In this document: positions 20,021-27,840 of the stretch, in pieces
Layout: each line of letters opens with the position of its first letter
Position numbering within the stretch: position 1 is the first letter of the stretch
From: Vibrio hyugaensis
Lineage (GTDB): Bacteria > Pseudomonadota > Gammaproteobacteria > Enterobacterales > Vibrionaceae
DNA: 64,000 nucleotides
NCBI RefSeq assembly: GCF_002906655.1
Contig: NZ_CP025794.1
Coordinates: 372,001-436,000 of the forward strand
Reading direction: 5' to 3'
Position numbers and translations under genes: made by a program
Notes under the pieces: model-generated
The model's database searches: none
Seen by the model: only the letters and a program-made list of their open reading frames with translations
What the model was told of the DNA's origin: nothing

Positions 20021-21226
20021 TTATCTCTCCACCAGCGCTACTTTTCGGTTGTACAAGTTCATCAACGCCGACGTTATCAAGCTCAATGTTAGGTATACAC
20101 CCATCGTCATTGCGATAATTTCGATCGCTTGTCCAGTCTGGTTCAGCGTTGTACCGGCAAAGACCGAAACAAGGTCTGGGTAGCCGATTGCCATTGCCAA
20201 CGAAGAGTTCTTCGTTAAGTTCAAGTATTGGCTTGTTAGAGGAGGGATAATGATTCGCAATGCTTGCGGAATCACCACCAGTTTCAGTGTTTTTGCTCTC
20301 GGTAAACCCAGTGACATCGCGGCTTCGGTTTGACCATGATTCACAGCGTTAATACCAGAGCGAACAATCTCAGCAATAAACGATGCAGTGTAAACACTTA
20401 ACGCTAAAAGAAGTGCTGCAAGCTCCGGAATAATGCTGATACCACCGCGGAAGTTGAAGCCTTTTAATTCTGGGTACTCCAAAGAGATCGGCATGCCTGT
20501 TACAAAGTAAACCACCAAAGGCAGACCAATCACTAGGCCGAATATAATTCGTCCCATTGGTGTTTGTTGGCCTGTTAATCGTTGCTTGTTCTTAGCCCAG
20601 CGATTGATTAAGAAGCTTGCAACAATGCCTATGATGAGTGCCGCAACAACAAAACCACCGCCAGCTTCAATTACAGGAGAAGGGAAGTAAAGACCACGAA
20701 CATTCAGGAAAACGGATTCTCCAAGACTTAAGCTTTGTCTTGGCGAAGGAAGGGCTTGTAGAACCGCGAAATACCAAAAAAATATTTGTAAAAGTAGAGG
20801 GATATTTCGGAACGTTTCAATATAAACCGCCGCTAAACGACTGACCAGCCAGTTAGAAGAAAGGCGTGCGATCCCCATAACGAAACCAATGACGGTTGCG
20901 AGGATAATACCCAGCACAGACACGAGTGCGGTATTAAGCAAGCCAATGACAAATGTACGCCCATAAGAGAACGTTTCGTCATATTCGATGAGTGTTAGTC
21001 CAATACCAAAGCCCGCTTCTTGGTTAAGGAAACCAAAGCCGGTGGCAATACCACGAGCATCGAGATTGGTTAGTGCATTGTTGATGATTGTGTAGAAGAA
21101 AAATACCAGTGCGGCGATGGCAATGATCTGGAAAATAGCAGAACGAAAAGCTGGATTGTAAATCAGACTCTTGCTTCCGCTTGGTTTGGACATCGTACTT
21201 TGCGATGCATTATTCGTCGGTTTCAT
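20021..21226 (-). CDS. aapQ: General L-amino acid ABC importer permease AapQ
   Basis: This is a 401-residue permease paired with AapM. It has an N-terminal TM near residues 30-50, then a permease core with VIGFVMGIARLSSN and YIETFRNIPLLLQIFFWY, a long central insertion typical of AapQ, and the EAA loop near 315-345 (GQTEAAMSLGLPRAKTLKLV). The ~110-base gap to aapJ contains a terminator-like hairpin that probably lowers expression of the membrane parts relative to the binding protein. Confidence 0.94.
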   Translation of the reverse strand: MKPTNNASQSTMSKPSGSKSLIYNPAFRSAIFQIIAIAALVFFFYTIINNALTNLDARGIATGFGFLNQEAGFGIGLTLIEYDETFSYGRTFVIGLLNTALVSVLGIILATVIGFVMGIARLSSNWLVSRLAAVYIETFRNIPLLLQIFFWYFAVLQALPSPRQSLSLGESVFLNVRGLYFPSPVIEAGGGFVVAALIIGIVASFLINRWAKNKQRLTGQQTPMGRIIFGLVIGLPLVVYFVTGMPISLEYPELKGFNFRGGISIIPELAALLLALSVYTASFIAEIVRSGINAVNHGQTEAAMSLGLPRAKTLKLVVIPQALRIIIPPLTSQYLNLTKNSSLAMAIGYPDLVSVFAGTTLNQTGQAIEIIAMTMGVYLTLSLITSALMNLYNRKVALVER

Positions 21227-21273
21227 ACAGCGATAACCTCAAACCCTTATATAGAATAGATTCAGCCAAGAAA

Positions 21274-21295
21274 AAGGGCGGCATACACCGCCCTT
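21274..21295 (-). terminator. Intra-operon attenuating hairpin between aapJ and aapQ
   Basis: Minus strand AAGGGCGG-TGTATG-CCGCCCTT followed by TTTC. A partial terminator after the periplasmic binding protein gene gives excess binding protein, a common arrangement in ABC importer operons. Confidence 0.75.
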
Positions 21296-21308
21296 ATTTA
21301 ACTCGTTT

Positions 21309-22337
21309 CTATCGGATAGGTGGTGCGTACATAAAGCCGCCTGCATTCCACAGTGCGTTTACACCGCGAGAAATCTTAAGAGGCGAACCAGTACCTACCG
21401 TACGCTCAAAGCTCTCACCATAGTTACCGACTTGCTTGATAACTTGGTAACCCCAATCGTCACGGATGCCTAGGCCTTTACCTTTAGGGCCGTCAACACC
21501 AAGAATGCGTTTGATGTTTGGATCTTTCGATTTCAACATTTCATCGGCGTTCTTAGAACTGATGCCATATTCTTCCGCATTCACCATTGCAAATAGCGTC
21601 CATTTGGCGATGTTGAACCATTGATCATCACCTTGACGAACAACAGGGCCTAGTGGTTCTTTTGAAATGATTTCTGGAAGTACGGTTGCTGAAGAAGGGT
21701 CTTTAAGGTTTAAGCGAAGGGCATAAAGGCCAGATTGGTCAGTAGTAAGCACATCACATCGGCCAGCATCGAAACCTTTAGAGGTTTGCGCTGCGGTATC
21801 AAATACCACTGGCTTATAAGCCATACCTTGGTTACGGAAGTAATCTGCTAGGTTAAGCTCTGTGGTTGTACCTGATTGCACACATACAGAAGCGCCATCA
21901 AGTTCTTTTGCACTTGAGATGCCTAGATCTTTCTTCACCATAAAACCTTGTCCATCGTAGTAGTTAACGCCTACGAAGTTCAAACCAAGAGCAGTGTCGC
22001 GATGAAGTGTCCAGGTGGTGTTACGTGAAAGCACATCGATTTCACCCGATTGTAGAGCGGTGAAACGTTCTTTCGCGGTGAGGGGTACATATTTAACTTT
22101 CGTTTTATCCCCAAGAACGGCTGCGGCCAGCGCTTGGCAATATTCTACGTCGATACCTTCCCATTCACCTTTAGAGTTAGGGTTTGAGAAACCAGGTAGA
22201 CCGGTACTTACGCCACAAGTGATGAAGCCTTGTTTTGTGACTTTGTCCAGAGTAGTGTCTGCTGCTTGAGCTGATGTTGCCATCATGGCAGTAGAAGCCG
22301 CTACGACGGAAGCAAGAACTGTGAGTTTATATGCCAT
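21309..22337 (-). CDS. aapJ: General L-amino acid periplasmic binding protein AapJ
   Basis: This is a 342-residue solute-binding protein (SBP_bac_3 family) that captures amino acids in the periplasm. The signal peptide MAYKLTVLASVVAASTAMMA ends at SAQA, with mature protein from about residue 26. Family features include GFITCGVSTGLPGFSNPN, the EGIDVEYCQALAAAVLG pattern of polar amino-acid binders, and ERFTALQSGEIDVLSRNTTWT. The frame opens at 22361, but the ATG at 22337 has AAGGA just upstream and starts the signal peptide. First gene of aapJQMP. Confidence 0.94.
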   Translation of the reverse strand: MAYKLTVLASVVAASTAMMATSAQAADTTLDKVTKQGFITCGVSTGLPGFSNPNSKGEWEGIDVEYCQALAAAVLGDKTKVKYVPLTAKERFTALQSGEIDVLSRNTTWTLHRDTALGLNFVGVNYYDGQGFMVKKDLGISSAKELDGASVCVQSGTTTELNLADYFRNQGMAYKPVVFDTAAQTSKGFDAGRCDVLTTDQSGLYALRLNLKDPSSATVLPEIISKEPLGPVVRQGDDQWFNIAKWTLFAMVNAEEYGISSKNADEMLKSKDPNIKRILGVDGPKGKGLGIRDDWGYQVIKQVGNYGESFERTVGTGSPLKISRGVNALWNAGGFMYAPPIR

Positions 22338-22798
22338 TTGTATCCTTCCTGTATGATCCATGTTTAATCAGGAGCGACCTGATACAACGTGTCCAATTTA
22401 TTTGTGTTATCGTCCTATCTGGTTGATTTTCAATAAAACGGTAATCGATAAATCAACCAGTTATAAGCGTAGGTAAGGATCTGCTAATTCTCAAATATAT
22501 AATTTAAATAGAGTTTTGGAGAGAACTTACAAAGAACCTTGCGATTTAGAATGACCAAATGTTAAATGTTTGTAAATAGTGCAACAAGTTGTCAAATTGG
22601 TGCATCAGAACAATCACTAAAAGAGTGGCAAAAACAGAAGGATAATAATTTGCTATTAAAAGTGTCATTAGTAGAGGTTGGCTGAGTCGGCCGAAAATTT
22701 GAACAAAAATTATTTGTGACATCGAAACTAGGTGAACAGGTTGCCCTGTTTTTGGTAGCATGAATTCCGACAGTTATTTGAAGTAATCATGGATTGAA
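22338..22798. other. Divergent intergenic region aapJ / siroheme synthase
   Basis: About 460 AT-rich bases that must contain the aapJ operon promoter (minus) and the siroheme synthase promoter (plus). I found no strong palindromic operator or RNA motif. A 71-codon minus frame (22546-22761) has no visible ribosome site or family resemblance and is not called. Confidence 0.5.
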
Positions 22799-23719
22799 AT
22801 GCGATATTTTCCTCTGTTCTTAGATTTAGTAGATAAACCCGTGCTTGTTGTAGGCGGTGGTGAAGTGGCAAGCCGAAAAGTAGAAGCCCTACTTAAAGCT
22901 GGAGCGGACATCACCATTGTGTCTCCAAGCCTAGTGGACTTCCTTTCAAAGTTGGCCGAAGACCATCAATTGCGTTGGGTTCAACGTTTCTATTCAAGTG
23001 ACATTGTCACTAAATCCTTCATTCAAGTATGGGCAACGACCGATAATCCAGAGTTGAATCATCAAGTTTATAAAGATGCCAAAGAGCTTGGCATATTAGT
23101 TAATGTTGTCGATGACAAGCCGTACTGTGATTTTATTACGCCTTCAATGATCAATCGTGGCCGCATTCAAATTGCTATTTCAAGCGGTGGGGCGTCTCCT
23201 GTTTTAATTCGAAATATTCGAGAAAAGCTTGAAGCGATTCTTCCACAAAATATGGGATTGATGGCGGAGTTCGCTAACTCCAAACGTAATTCGATTAAAG
23301 AGGCACTACCGAGCGTCGACTTACGCCGGAAGTTTTGGGAGAGTTATTTCTCTCACCCAGAAGTAGAAAACGCTCGCGATAATCGCGAATTGGAAATCAT
23401 TTATCAGCAAACCATGGCAAAACCTCTGGACGAGGAGGGAAGCTGTACTTGGATTCAAGTTGGGCAAGATGTCGAAATGCTGCCAATTAAAGCAGTCCGC
23501 TACATGCAGCAAGCCGAACTTGCCTTGTATTCGACGAAGTGCGAAGTGGACGTGATGGAATTAGTAAGAAGGGATGCGGAACGTGAACCTTTTAGAAGTG
23601 CCACCGAACTTGCTGATATGTTGACTAAAGCGAGAAAAGAAAACTTACGTGTGTGCGTGTTTGTACCTTCAGGGACGAGTGAATTCTCTTTATTGCAAGG
23701 GCAAGACCTAGTTATCTGA
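22799..23719 (+). CDS. Siroheme synthase (precorrin-2 dehydrogenase/ferrochelatase) with decayed methyltransferase tail
   Basis: This 306-residue enzyme is homologous to the N-terminal half of CysG and to Met8: NAD-dependent oxidation of precorrin-2 to sirohydrochlorin, then iron insertion to siroheme. The NAD motif is VVGGGEVASRKVEALLKAGA (about 17-36); the family segments NVVDDKPYCDFITPSMI and ISSGGASPVLIRNIREKLE follow. From about residue 215 the sequence follows the start of a SUMT domain (VGQDVEMLPIKAVRYMQQAE... VMELVRRDAE), but the SAM-binding VGAGPGDPxLLT motif is replaced by VGQDVEMLPI and the rest of the ~240-residue domain is missing. It therefore cannot make precorrin-2 and would need a separate uroporphyrinogen-III methyltransferase. 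A perfect matS site lies inside the gene. Confidence 0.88.
   Translation: MRYFPLFLDLVDKPVLVVGGGEVASRKVEALLKAGADITIVSPSLVDFLSKLAEDHQLRWVQRFYSSDIVTKSFIQVWATTDNPELNHQVYKDAKELGILVNVVDDKPYCDFITPSMINRGRIQIAISSGGASPVLIRNIREKLEAILPQNMGLMAEFANSKRNSIKEALPSVDLRRKFWESYFSHPEVENARDNRELEIIYQQTMAKPLDEEGSCTWIQVGQDVEMLPIKAVRYMQQAELALYSTKCEVDVMELVRRDAEREPFRSATELADMLTKARKENLRVCVFVPSGTSEFSLLQGQDLVI
22998..23010. promoter_or_regulatory. matS site (MatP binding), perfect consensus
   Basis: GTGACATTGTCAC fits the 13-bp matS consensus GTGACRNYGTCAC at every position. MatP, encoded at 61634-62083 in this window, binds such sites to organise the terminus macrodomain. The site is embedded in coding DNA, as is common for matS. 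Confidence 0.82.
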
Positions 23720-23747
23720 TTATCTTGCATAAAGTTTACGGACATAA

Positions 23748-23778
23748 AAAACGCCGACGAATAACTCGTCGGCGTTTT
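23748..23778. terminator. Bidirectional terminator between siroheme synthase and yajQ
   Basis: A 13-bp perfect stem AAAACGCCGACGA / TCGTCGGCGTTTT with loop ATAAC, between convergent genes. Confidence 0.9.
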
Positions 23779-23824
23779 CAATTCTTGGTTTCTTCAATCG
23801 ACAGGTGTTAATTGAGGAACCGAA

Positions 23825-24307
23825 TTAATCACGGAAGTTGTTGTACTGAAATGGGATACCCATATCTGCTTCACGGATCGCTGCAATCGTCGCTTGGAGA
23901 TCATCACGCTTCTTACCTGTTACGCGAACTTTGTCGCCTTGGATAGAAGCTTGAACTTTAAGCTTTGCGTCTTTGATTAGCTTAACCACTTTCTTCGCGG
24001 TTGGTGTATCAATGCCTTGGCGGAAAGCGACGTTTTGGTGCCAGTTTTTACCTGTTGCTTCTGGATTTTTTGCGTCCATAGCATTTGCATCAATGTTGCG
24101 TTTAGCCAAGTGGCTACGCAGAATGTCACGCATTTGCTTGAGCTGAAACTCGCCTTCTGCTGACACTTTTACATTTTCTTCTACTAGCTCAAAGCTCGCA
24201 TTCACATTGCGGAAATCGAAACGAGTAGACAGTTCACGGTTAGCGTTATCAACCGCGTTACGTAATTCGACGGTATCGATTTCTGAAACAATATCAAACG
24301 ATGGCAT
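23825..24307 (-). CDS. yajQ: YajQ family nucleotide-binding protein
   Basis: This is a 160-residue cytosolic protein of the UPF0234/YajQ family (start [20 protein letters not shown], end [12 protein letters not shown]), full length for the family. YajQ-type proteins bind nucleotides, and Xanthomonas/Pseudomonas members bind c-di-GMP; the function in Vibrio is not shown by sequence. It is 32 bases downstream of the AroH-type gene on the same strand, so possibly co-transcribed. Confidence 0.93.
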   Translation of the reverse strand: MPSFDIVSEIDTVELRNAVDNANRELSTRFDFRNVNASFELVEENVKVSAEGEFQLKQMRDILRSHLAKRNIDANAMDAKNPEATGKNWHQNVAFRQGIDTPTAKKVVKLIKDAKLKVQASIQGDKVRVTGKKRDDLQATIAAIREADMGIPFQYNNFRD

Positions 24308-24339
24308 GAAGATTCCTTGATTATCTTGTTATAGGGAAA

Positions 24340-25392
24340 TTACTTACTGGATTTAACTGCGGCTGCCAGTATATCTAGCATGGTTACAGTATCATCCCAA
24401 CCTAGACATGGGTCAGTGATAGATTGACCGTAAGTTAGGTTGTTAATATCAGTCATTGGCTGATTGCCTTCAATAATGAAGCTCTCTGCCATAATACCAG
24501 CAATACGTGTGCTGCCTGACTTAATTTGGTCGCAAATATCTTGTGCAACATCGATTTGTTTACGGTGTTGTTTTTGGCAGTTTGCGTGACTGAAATCGAC
24601 GATCAAACGCTGCGGCAAATCGAACTCTGCTAGCGCGTCACAAGCTTGCTTAACAGAAGCTTCGTCAAAGTTAGGACCTTTCTCACCACCACGAAGAATA
24701 ATGTGACCGTAAGGGTTGCCGCTAGTGCGGTACACCGTCATACGCCCATTCTTGTCTGGGGAGTAGAAGTAATGTGATGCTTTAGACGCACGAATCGCAT
24801 CAATGGCAATTTTCACGTTGCCGTTAGTACCGTTCTTGAAGCCAACTGGGCAAGATAGGGCAGACGCCATTTCACGGTGAATTTGCGATTCAGTCGTACG
24901 AGCACCAATTGCGCCCCATGTGATCAAATCAGCAATGTACTGGCCTGTAATCATATCAAGAAACTCAGTAGCAGTAGCAAGACCAAGCTTGTTGATATCC
25001 AGTAGCAGTTTACGCGCTTTGTGAAGACCGGCTTCAAGCGCATAAGAACCATCTAGGTTAGGGTCAGTAATCAAACCTTTCCAACCAACTACTGTACGCG
25101 GCTTTTCAAAGTATGTACGCATAACGATGAACAGTTCGTCTTTGTACTGATCTTGAATTTCGCTAAGACGCGTCGCGTAGTCAATTGCTGCTTCAGTGTC
25201 ATGCACTGAACATGGGCCAACGATAGCAAGGATACGGTCATCCTCACCAGTTAAAATCTTTTCAATTTGTCGACGAGATTGAGCGATACGGTCAGCTACA
25301 TCATCAGTGATTGGATGTACACTACCTAGCTCTGCGGGTGTCGGCATTGGACCCAAAGGTTGGGTTCTCAATTCATCTGTTTTTATAGGCAT
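24340..25392 (-). CDS. aroH: 3-deoxy-7-phosphoheptulonate synthase, AroH type
   Basis: This is a 350-residue class I-alpha DAHP synthase that condenses phosphoenolpyruvate and erythrose-4-phosphate in the first step of aromatic biosynthesis. Active-site signatures include VGPCSVHD, MRTYFEKPRTVVGWKG, GAIGARTTESQIHRE, GFKNGTNG and the metal/PEP region VDFSHANCQKQHRKQ. Its N-terminus (TDELRT) and the TEFLDMITGQYIADLITWGAIG segment match the tryptophan-sensitive AroH isozyme better than AroF or AroG. I looked for a TrpR-type operator upstream and did not find a convincing one. Feedback specificity is inferred from similarity. Confidence 0.9.
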   Translation of the reverse strand: MPIKTDELRTQPLGPMPTPAELGSVHPITDDVADRIAQSRRQIEKILTGEDDRILAIVGPCSVHDTEAAIDYATRLSEIQDQYKDELFIVMRTYFEKPRTVVGWKGLITDPNLDGSYALEAGLHKARKLLLDINKLGLATATEFLDMITGQYIADLITWGAIGARTTESQIHREMASALSCPVGFKNGTNGNVKIAIDAIRASKASHYFYSPDKNGRMTVYRTSGNPYGHIILRGGEKGPNFDEASVKQACDALAEFDLPQRLIVDFSHANCQKQHRKQIDVAQDICDQIKSGSTRIAGIMAESFIIEGNQPMTDINNLTYGQSITDPCLGWDDTVTMLDILAAAVKSSK

Positions 25393-25755
25393 GTTATAGC
25401 TTTATTCTCTATTGCGAAGCGGTAAAGATAACGGAATTATAGTTAGGAATAAACCGTTTCACGGGATTCTTATCTAGTAAATACCGAATTGTATGTACTG
25501 CTGTTGGTATTCATTGGCGTTACTTATATATAAATGACAAAACATGCTCTGGATATCAATACATAGTTGTTTGAATTTATAACTGTTTTTTCTATTTACT
25601 AACAGAATAATTGTGCCAAATCGTAAGCAAAGCGTTGTAGGTTGGGAGTTTCATATATTGTGACCATGTCACGCGAAAATGCGCAAACGATTTGTTTTTT
25701 AACCAAGATCGATTTCTCGTTAACATTTCTTTGACATCTTTGAGGTTTGTTGATT
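25393..25755. other. Divergent intergenic region aroH / DUF4442 gene
   Basis: About 360 bases of AT-rich promoter DNA. It contains a near-matS palindrome GTGACCATGTCAC at 25660-25672 (one mismatch to GTGACRNYGTCAC) and a TTGACA box at 25731-25736 that may be the -35 of the DUF4442 gene. No ORF. Confidence 0.55.
25660..25672. promoter_or_regulatory. Near-matS palindrome in aroH upstream region
   Basis: GTGACCATGTCAC has both perfect half-sites of matS; only position 6 (C, expected R) deviates. It is intergenic, 2.65 kb from the perfect site at 22998. Confidence 0.45.
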
Positions 25756-25772
25756 GACTGGTCAGACTAGTC
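25756..25772 (+). promoter_or_regulatory. FadR-like operator upstream of DUF4442 gene
   Basis: GACTGGTCAGACTAGTC contains the FadR core TGGTCNGACCA with a single deviation (GACTA for GACCA) and is an imperfect palindrome. It begins 19 bases after TTGACA (25731-25736) and so overlaps the expected -10 region, and it ends two bases before the ribosome binding site AAAGGGAG. That position suggests repression relieved by long-chain acyl-CoA; this is inference. Confidence 0.6.
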
Positions 25773-25788
25773 TAAAGGGAGTTTCAAA

Positions 25789-26280
25789 ATGTTTTCAGCG
25801 GTTCGTCGTGCAAACCTTTATCTCAATCTGTTTGGCTTTTCAAAAGTGCCTTTAATTTGGCTGTGTCGACCGAAGATCCTTGCGATTGATGATCAGCATG
25901 TCGAAGTAAGAATCCCGCTCAAGCGAAGAACCAAGAATCATCTTAATAGTATGTATTTTGGCGCCTTGGCTGTTGGGGCAGATGTTGCTGGTGGCTTTCT
26001 TGCTATGAGTAAAGCACAAGAGCAAGGAGAGAAGATTTCACTCGCGTTTAAAGGTGTAAGTGCTGAATTCTTAAAACGCCCTGAGGGTGACGTACACTTT
26101 GTCTGTCATGATGGCCCAGTGATTGATGAAATGCTCAAACTCACGCTAGAAACCGGTGAACGCGTTAATCGAGATGTGAAGATCACCGCATTGTGTCCAA
26201 AGATTAATGGTGATGAACCAATGGCCGAGTTCTCTTTAACGCTCTCCATCAAAAAAGCAGCCCAAAAGCAGGCTGCTTAA
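25789..26280 (+). CDS. DUF4442 hotdog-fold protein (thioesterase-like)
   Basis: This 163-residue protein resembles the DUF4442/PaaI-like hotdog family. The core helix region (NHLNSMYFGALAVGADVAGGFLAM) and the following strands (FKGVSAEFLKRPEGDVHFVC) are typical, but no enzyme assay-proven motif is visible, so thioesterase activity is only suggested by fold. The ATG at 25789 has AAGGGAG upstream. A FadR-like operator overlaps the presumed promoter, which links the gene to fatty-acid metabolism as for E. coli fadM. Its last codons (KKAAQKQAA) form the terminator hairpin of the opposing gene. Confidence 0.78.
   Translation: MFSAVRRANLYLNLFGFSKVPLIWLCRPKILAIDDQHVEVRIPLKRRTKNHLNSMYFGALAVGADVAGGFLAMSKAQEQGEKISLAFKGVSAEFLKRPEGDVHFVCHDGPVIDEMLKLTLETGERVNRDVKITALCPKINGDEPMAEFSLTLSIKKAAQKQAA
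26251..26278 (-). terminator. Terminator embedded in the end of the DUF4442 CDS
   Basis: Minus strand: AAGCAGCC, 8-base loop, GGCTGCTT, then TTTT. It serves the minus-strand gene ending at 26306 and lies wholly within the last ten codons of the plus-strand gene. Confidence 0.78.
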
Positions 26281-26305
26281 TTTAAGAATGGTGACTGACG
26301 TTAGT

Positions 26306-27658
26306 TTAATTCAATTCTATTTTCTCAATAGACACGATTTTCGAACGGTTTAACACGACTTTCCAACGATAGAAGACAGGCTCGTCAGTGTGGTTGTCTT
26401 CTTTCACAATCACGTTGACCAAGTGTCGCTTCTCTACAGACTCTTTACTCACTTGCCCTTCGTTCAGGCGATATACGCGGTTAGAGCTTTTGTCCATCAA
26501 ACGGATAATTGGGCGTAAACTGATGTTTAGCGTTTCACGAGTTTGTTCATAGCCACTCAAAAATAACGATGTCGCCATCTCAGTTTTTGCGTGGTAATGA
26601 AGAATTTGTTCTTCACGCTGGACGACGCGTTTCTTACGAATGTTCTGAATGCGATCAGGCAAACTCGAAAGGGAGCGATAGTCCAACCATTCCAATTTTC
26701 GACCCACAACTTTCTTTGTTGTCGGGTCCATGTACTTCTTGCGCCACTTCGGTTTGCCTTTGCGGATCCAACGCCACATCGCGTCGCGTAGGTCATCTTT
26801 AAAGATTTCACGTAGAGCATAGATAAACGACATCGCAATGATAAAAGATGCAGAAATCTCTCCTAAGTAATCTCGGGCAAGAATAACGGTACTTGTGACC
26901 ACGACCATCACCAAGCCCGTGGCTATGCCTTTAATCGCACGCTTGATGTTGTTTCCCATCGACATCGTTTTTTCGCTTAAAACGATAGGGTGCTCAATCA
27001 AACGTCTCAGCAAACGCATTTTATTCGACAAACGAGTTACATCTTCAACGACACTCGGCGAGTTATAGTTGTTGAGTTTACGGTGGGCTTGCTCTTTCTC
27101 ACACAAAGTAATCAGGCGATCTTTAATTGTGCTGTAATCGCCTTCGCGAGGAAGGTGCGCGACAAGAGACAAAAATTTTTGCTCTGTGTACCAAGACAAG
27201 TAGTTATCAATGTTCACGTAATAACGTTTGAGATTTTCTTCGTAAGGAATGGAACGTCTCAAACGCTTAAGAATGTCGATAGTCAATTCGATGACTTCAT
27301 CCACTTCTTCTGCCGTAACACTGTCGTTGTCATGCTTGTTCAATGCTGCAACGGCTTTATCCAGAGCCGTGACGTATTGATACGCAAACAAACTCAAACT
27401 TACGCGATATTGTCGATTAGATAGGCGCCCTCGTTTAGCCAAGCGGCTATGCACGAGAGGGAGTAGCACTTCTGTACTGTAGTAAGAACGTTTTTGCGTG
27501 ATGGAAGTGTAATAGAACTCAGACTCGCTGATGATGTCGGAGTTTAAACCTAACTCACCAGGCACAAAAATATAGATATCAAGATCGAGCGTTTTGCTCT
27601 TTGCCAATGCGTGGCTAATTTTTAAGGTTATCGAATCCTGTTTGTCGACGGTGACCAA
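26306..27658 (-). CDS. Unrecognised 450-residue protein with two central transmembrane helices
   Basis: I do not recognise a family. The N-terminal ~230 residues look soluble and mostly helical (HALAKSKTLDLDIYIFVPGELG; LIELTIDILKRLRR-like stretches). Two hydrophobic segments lie near 247-262 (IATGLVMVVVTSTVILA) and 270-285 (SASFIIAMSFIYAL), followed by a very basic loop (WRWIRKGKPKWRKKYMDP) and a soluble C-terminal domain rich in beta-forming segments. A hairpin membrane anchor with both termini cytoplasmic is the simplest topology. It is a single-gene unit on the minus strand. Codon use resembles its neighbours, so recent transfer is not indicated. Confidence 0.8.
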   Translation of the reverse strand: MVTVDKQDSITLKISHALAKSKTLDLDIYIFVPGELGLNSDIISESEFYYTSITQKRSYYSTEVLLPLVHSRLAKRGRLSNRQYRVSLSLFAYQYVTALDKAVAALNKHDNDSVTAEEVDEVIELTIDILKRLRRSIPYEENLKRYYVNIDNYLSWYTEQKFLSLVAHLPREGDYSTIKDRLITLCEKEQAHRKLNNYNSPSVVEDVTRLSNKMRLLRRLIEHPIVLSEKTMSMGNNIKRAIKGIATGLVMVVVTSTVILARDYLGEISASFIIAMSFIYALREIFKDDLRDAMWRWIRKGKPKWRKKYMDPTTKKVVGRKLEWLDYRSLSSLPDRIQNIRKKRVVQREEQILHYHAKTEMATSLFLSGYEQTRETLNISLRPIIRLMDKSSNRVYRLNEGQVSKESVEKRHLVNVIVKEDNHTDEPVFYRWKVVLNRSKIVSIEKIELN

Positions 27659-27840
27659 GGAAGGCTCCTGATTTTGCTAAAGCATCCTATACCCATAAGC
27701 GTCCATTAAGCACAATAACTTAAGGTCGACTAGGATAAGTAGTTGAACGACGACAGCATAGCAGAGAGGATGGTATTTCTCTCTGATTTTCTTGTCAGTT
27801 TGGGTATAATTCCCAGTAAATTTAAAAAGAGACAAATTCA

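Noticed and set aside
22546..22761. 71-codon minus-strand ORF
   Set aside because: No ribosome site, no family resemblance, and it occupies the divergent promoter region.
25393..25660. TrpR operator upstream of aroH
   Set aside because: Only scattered CTAGTA- and GTACT-like fragments are present; no symmetrical trp operator.
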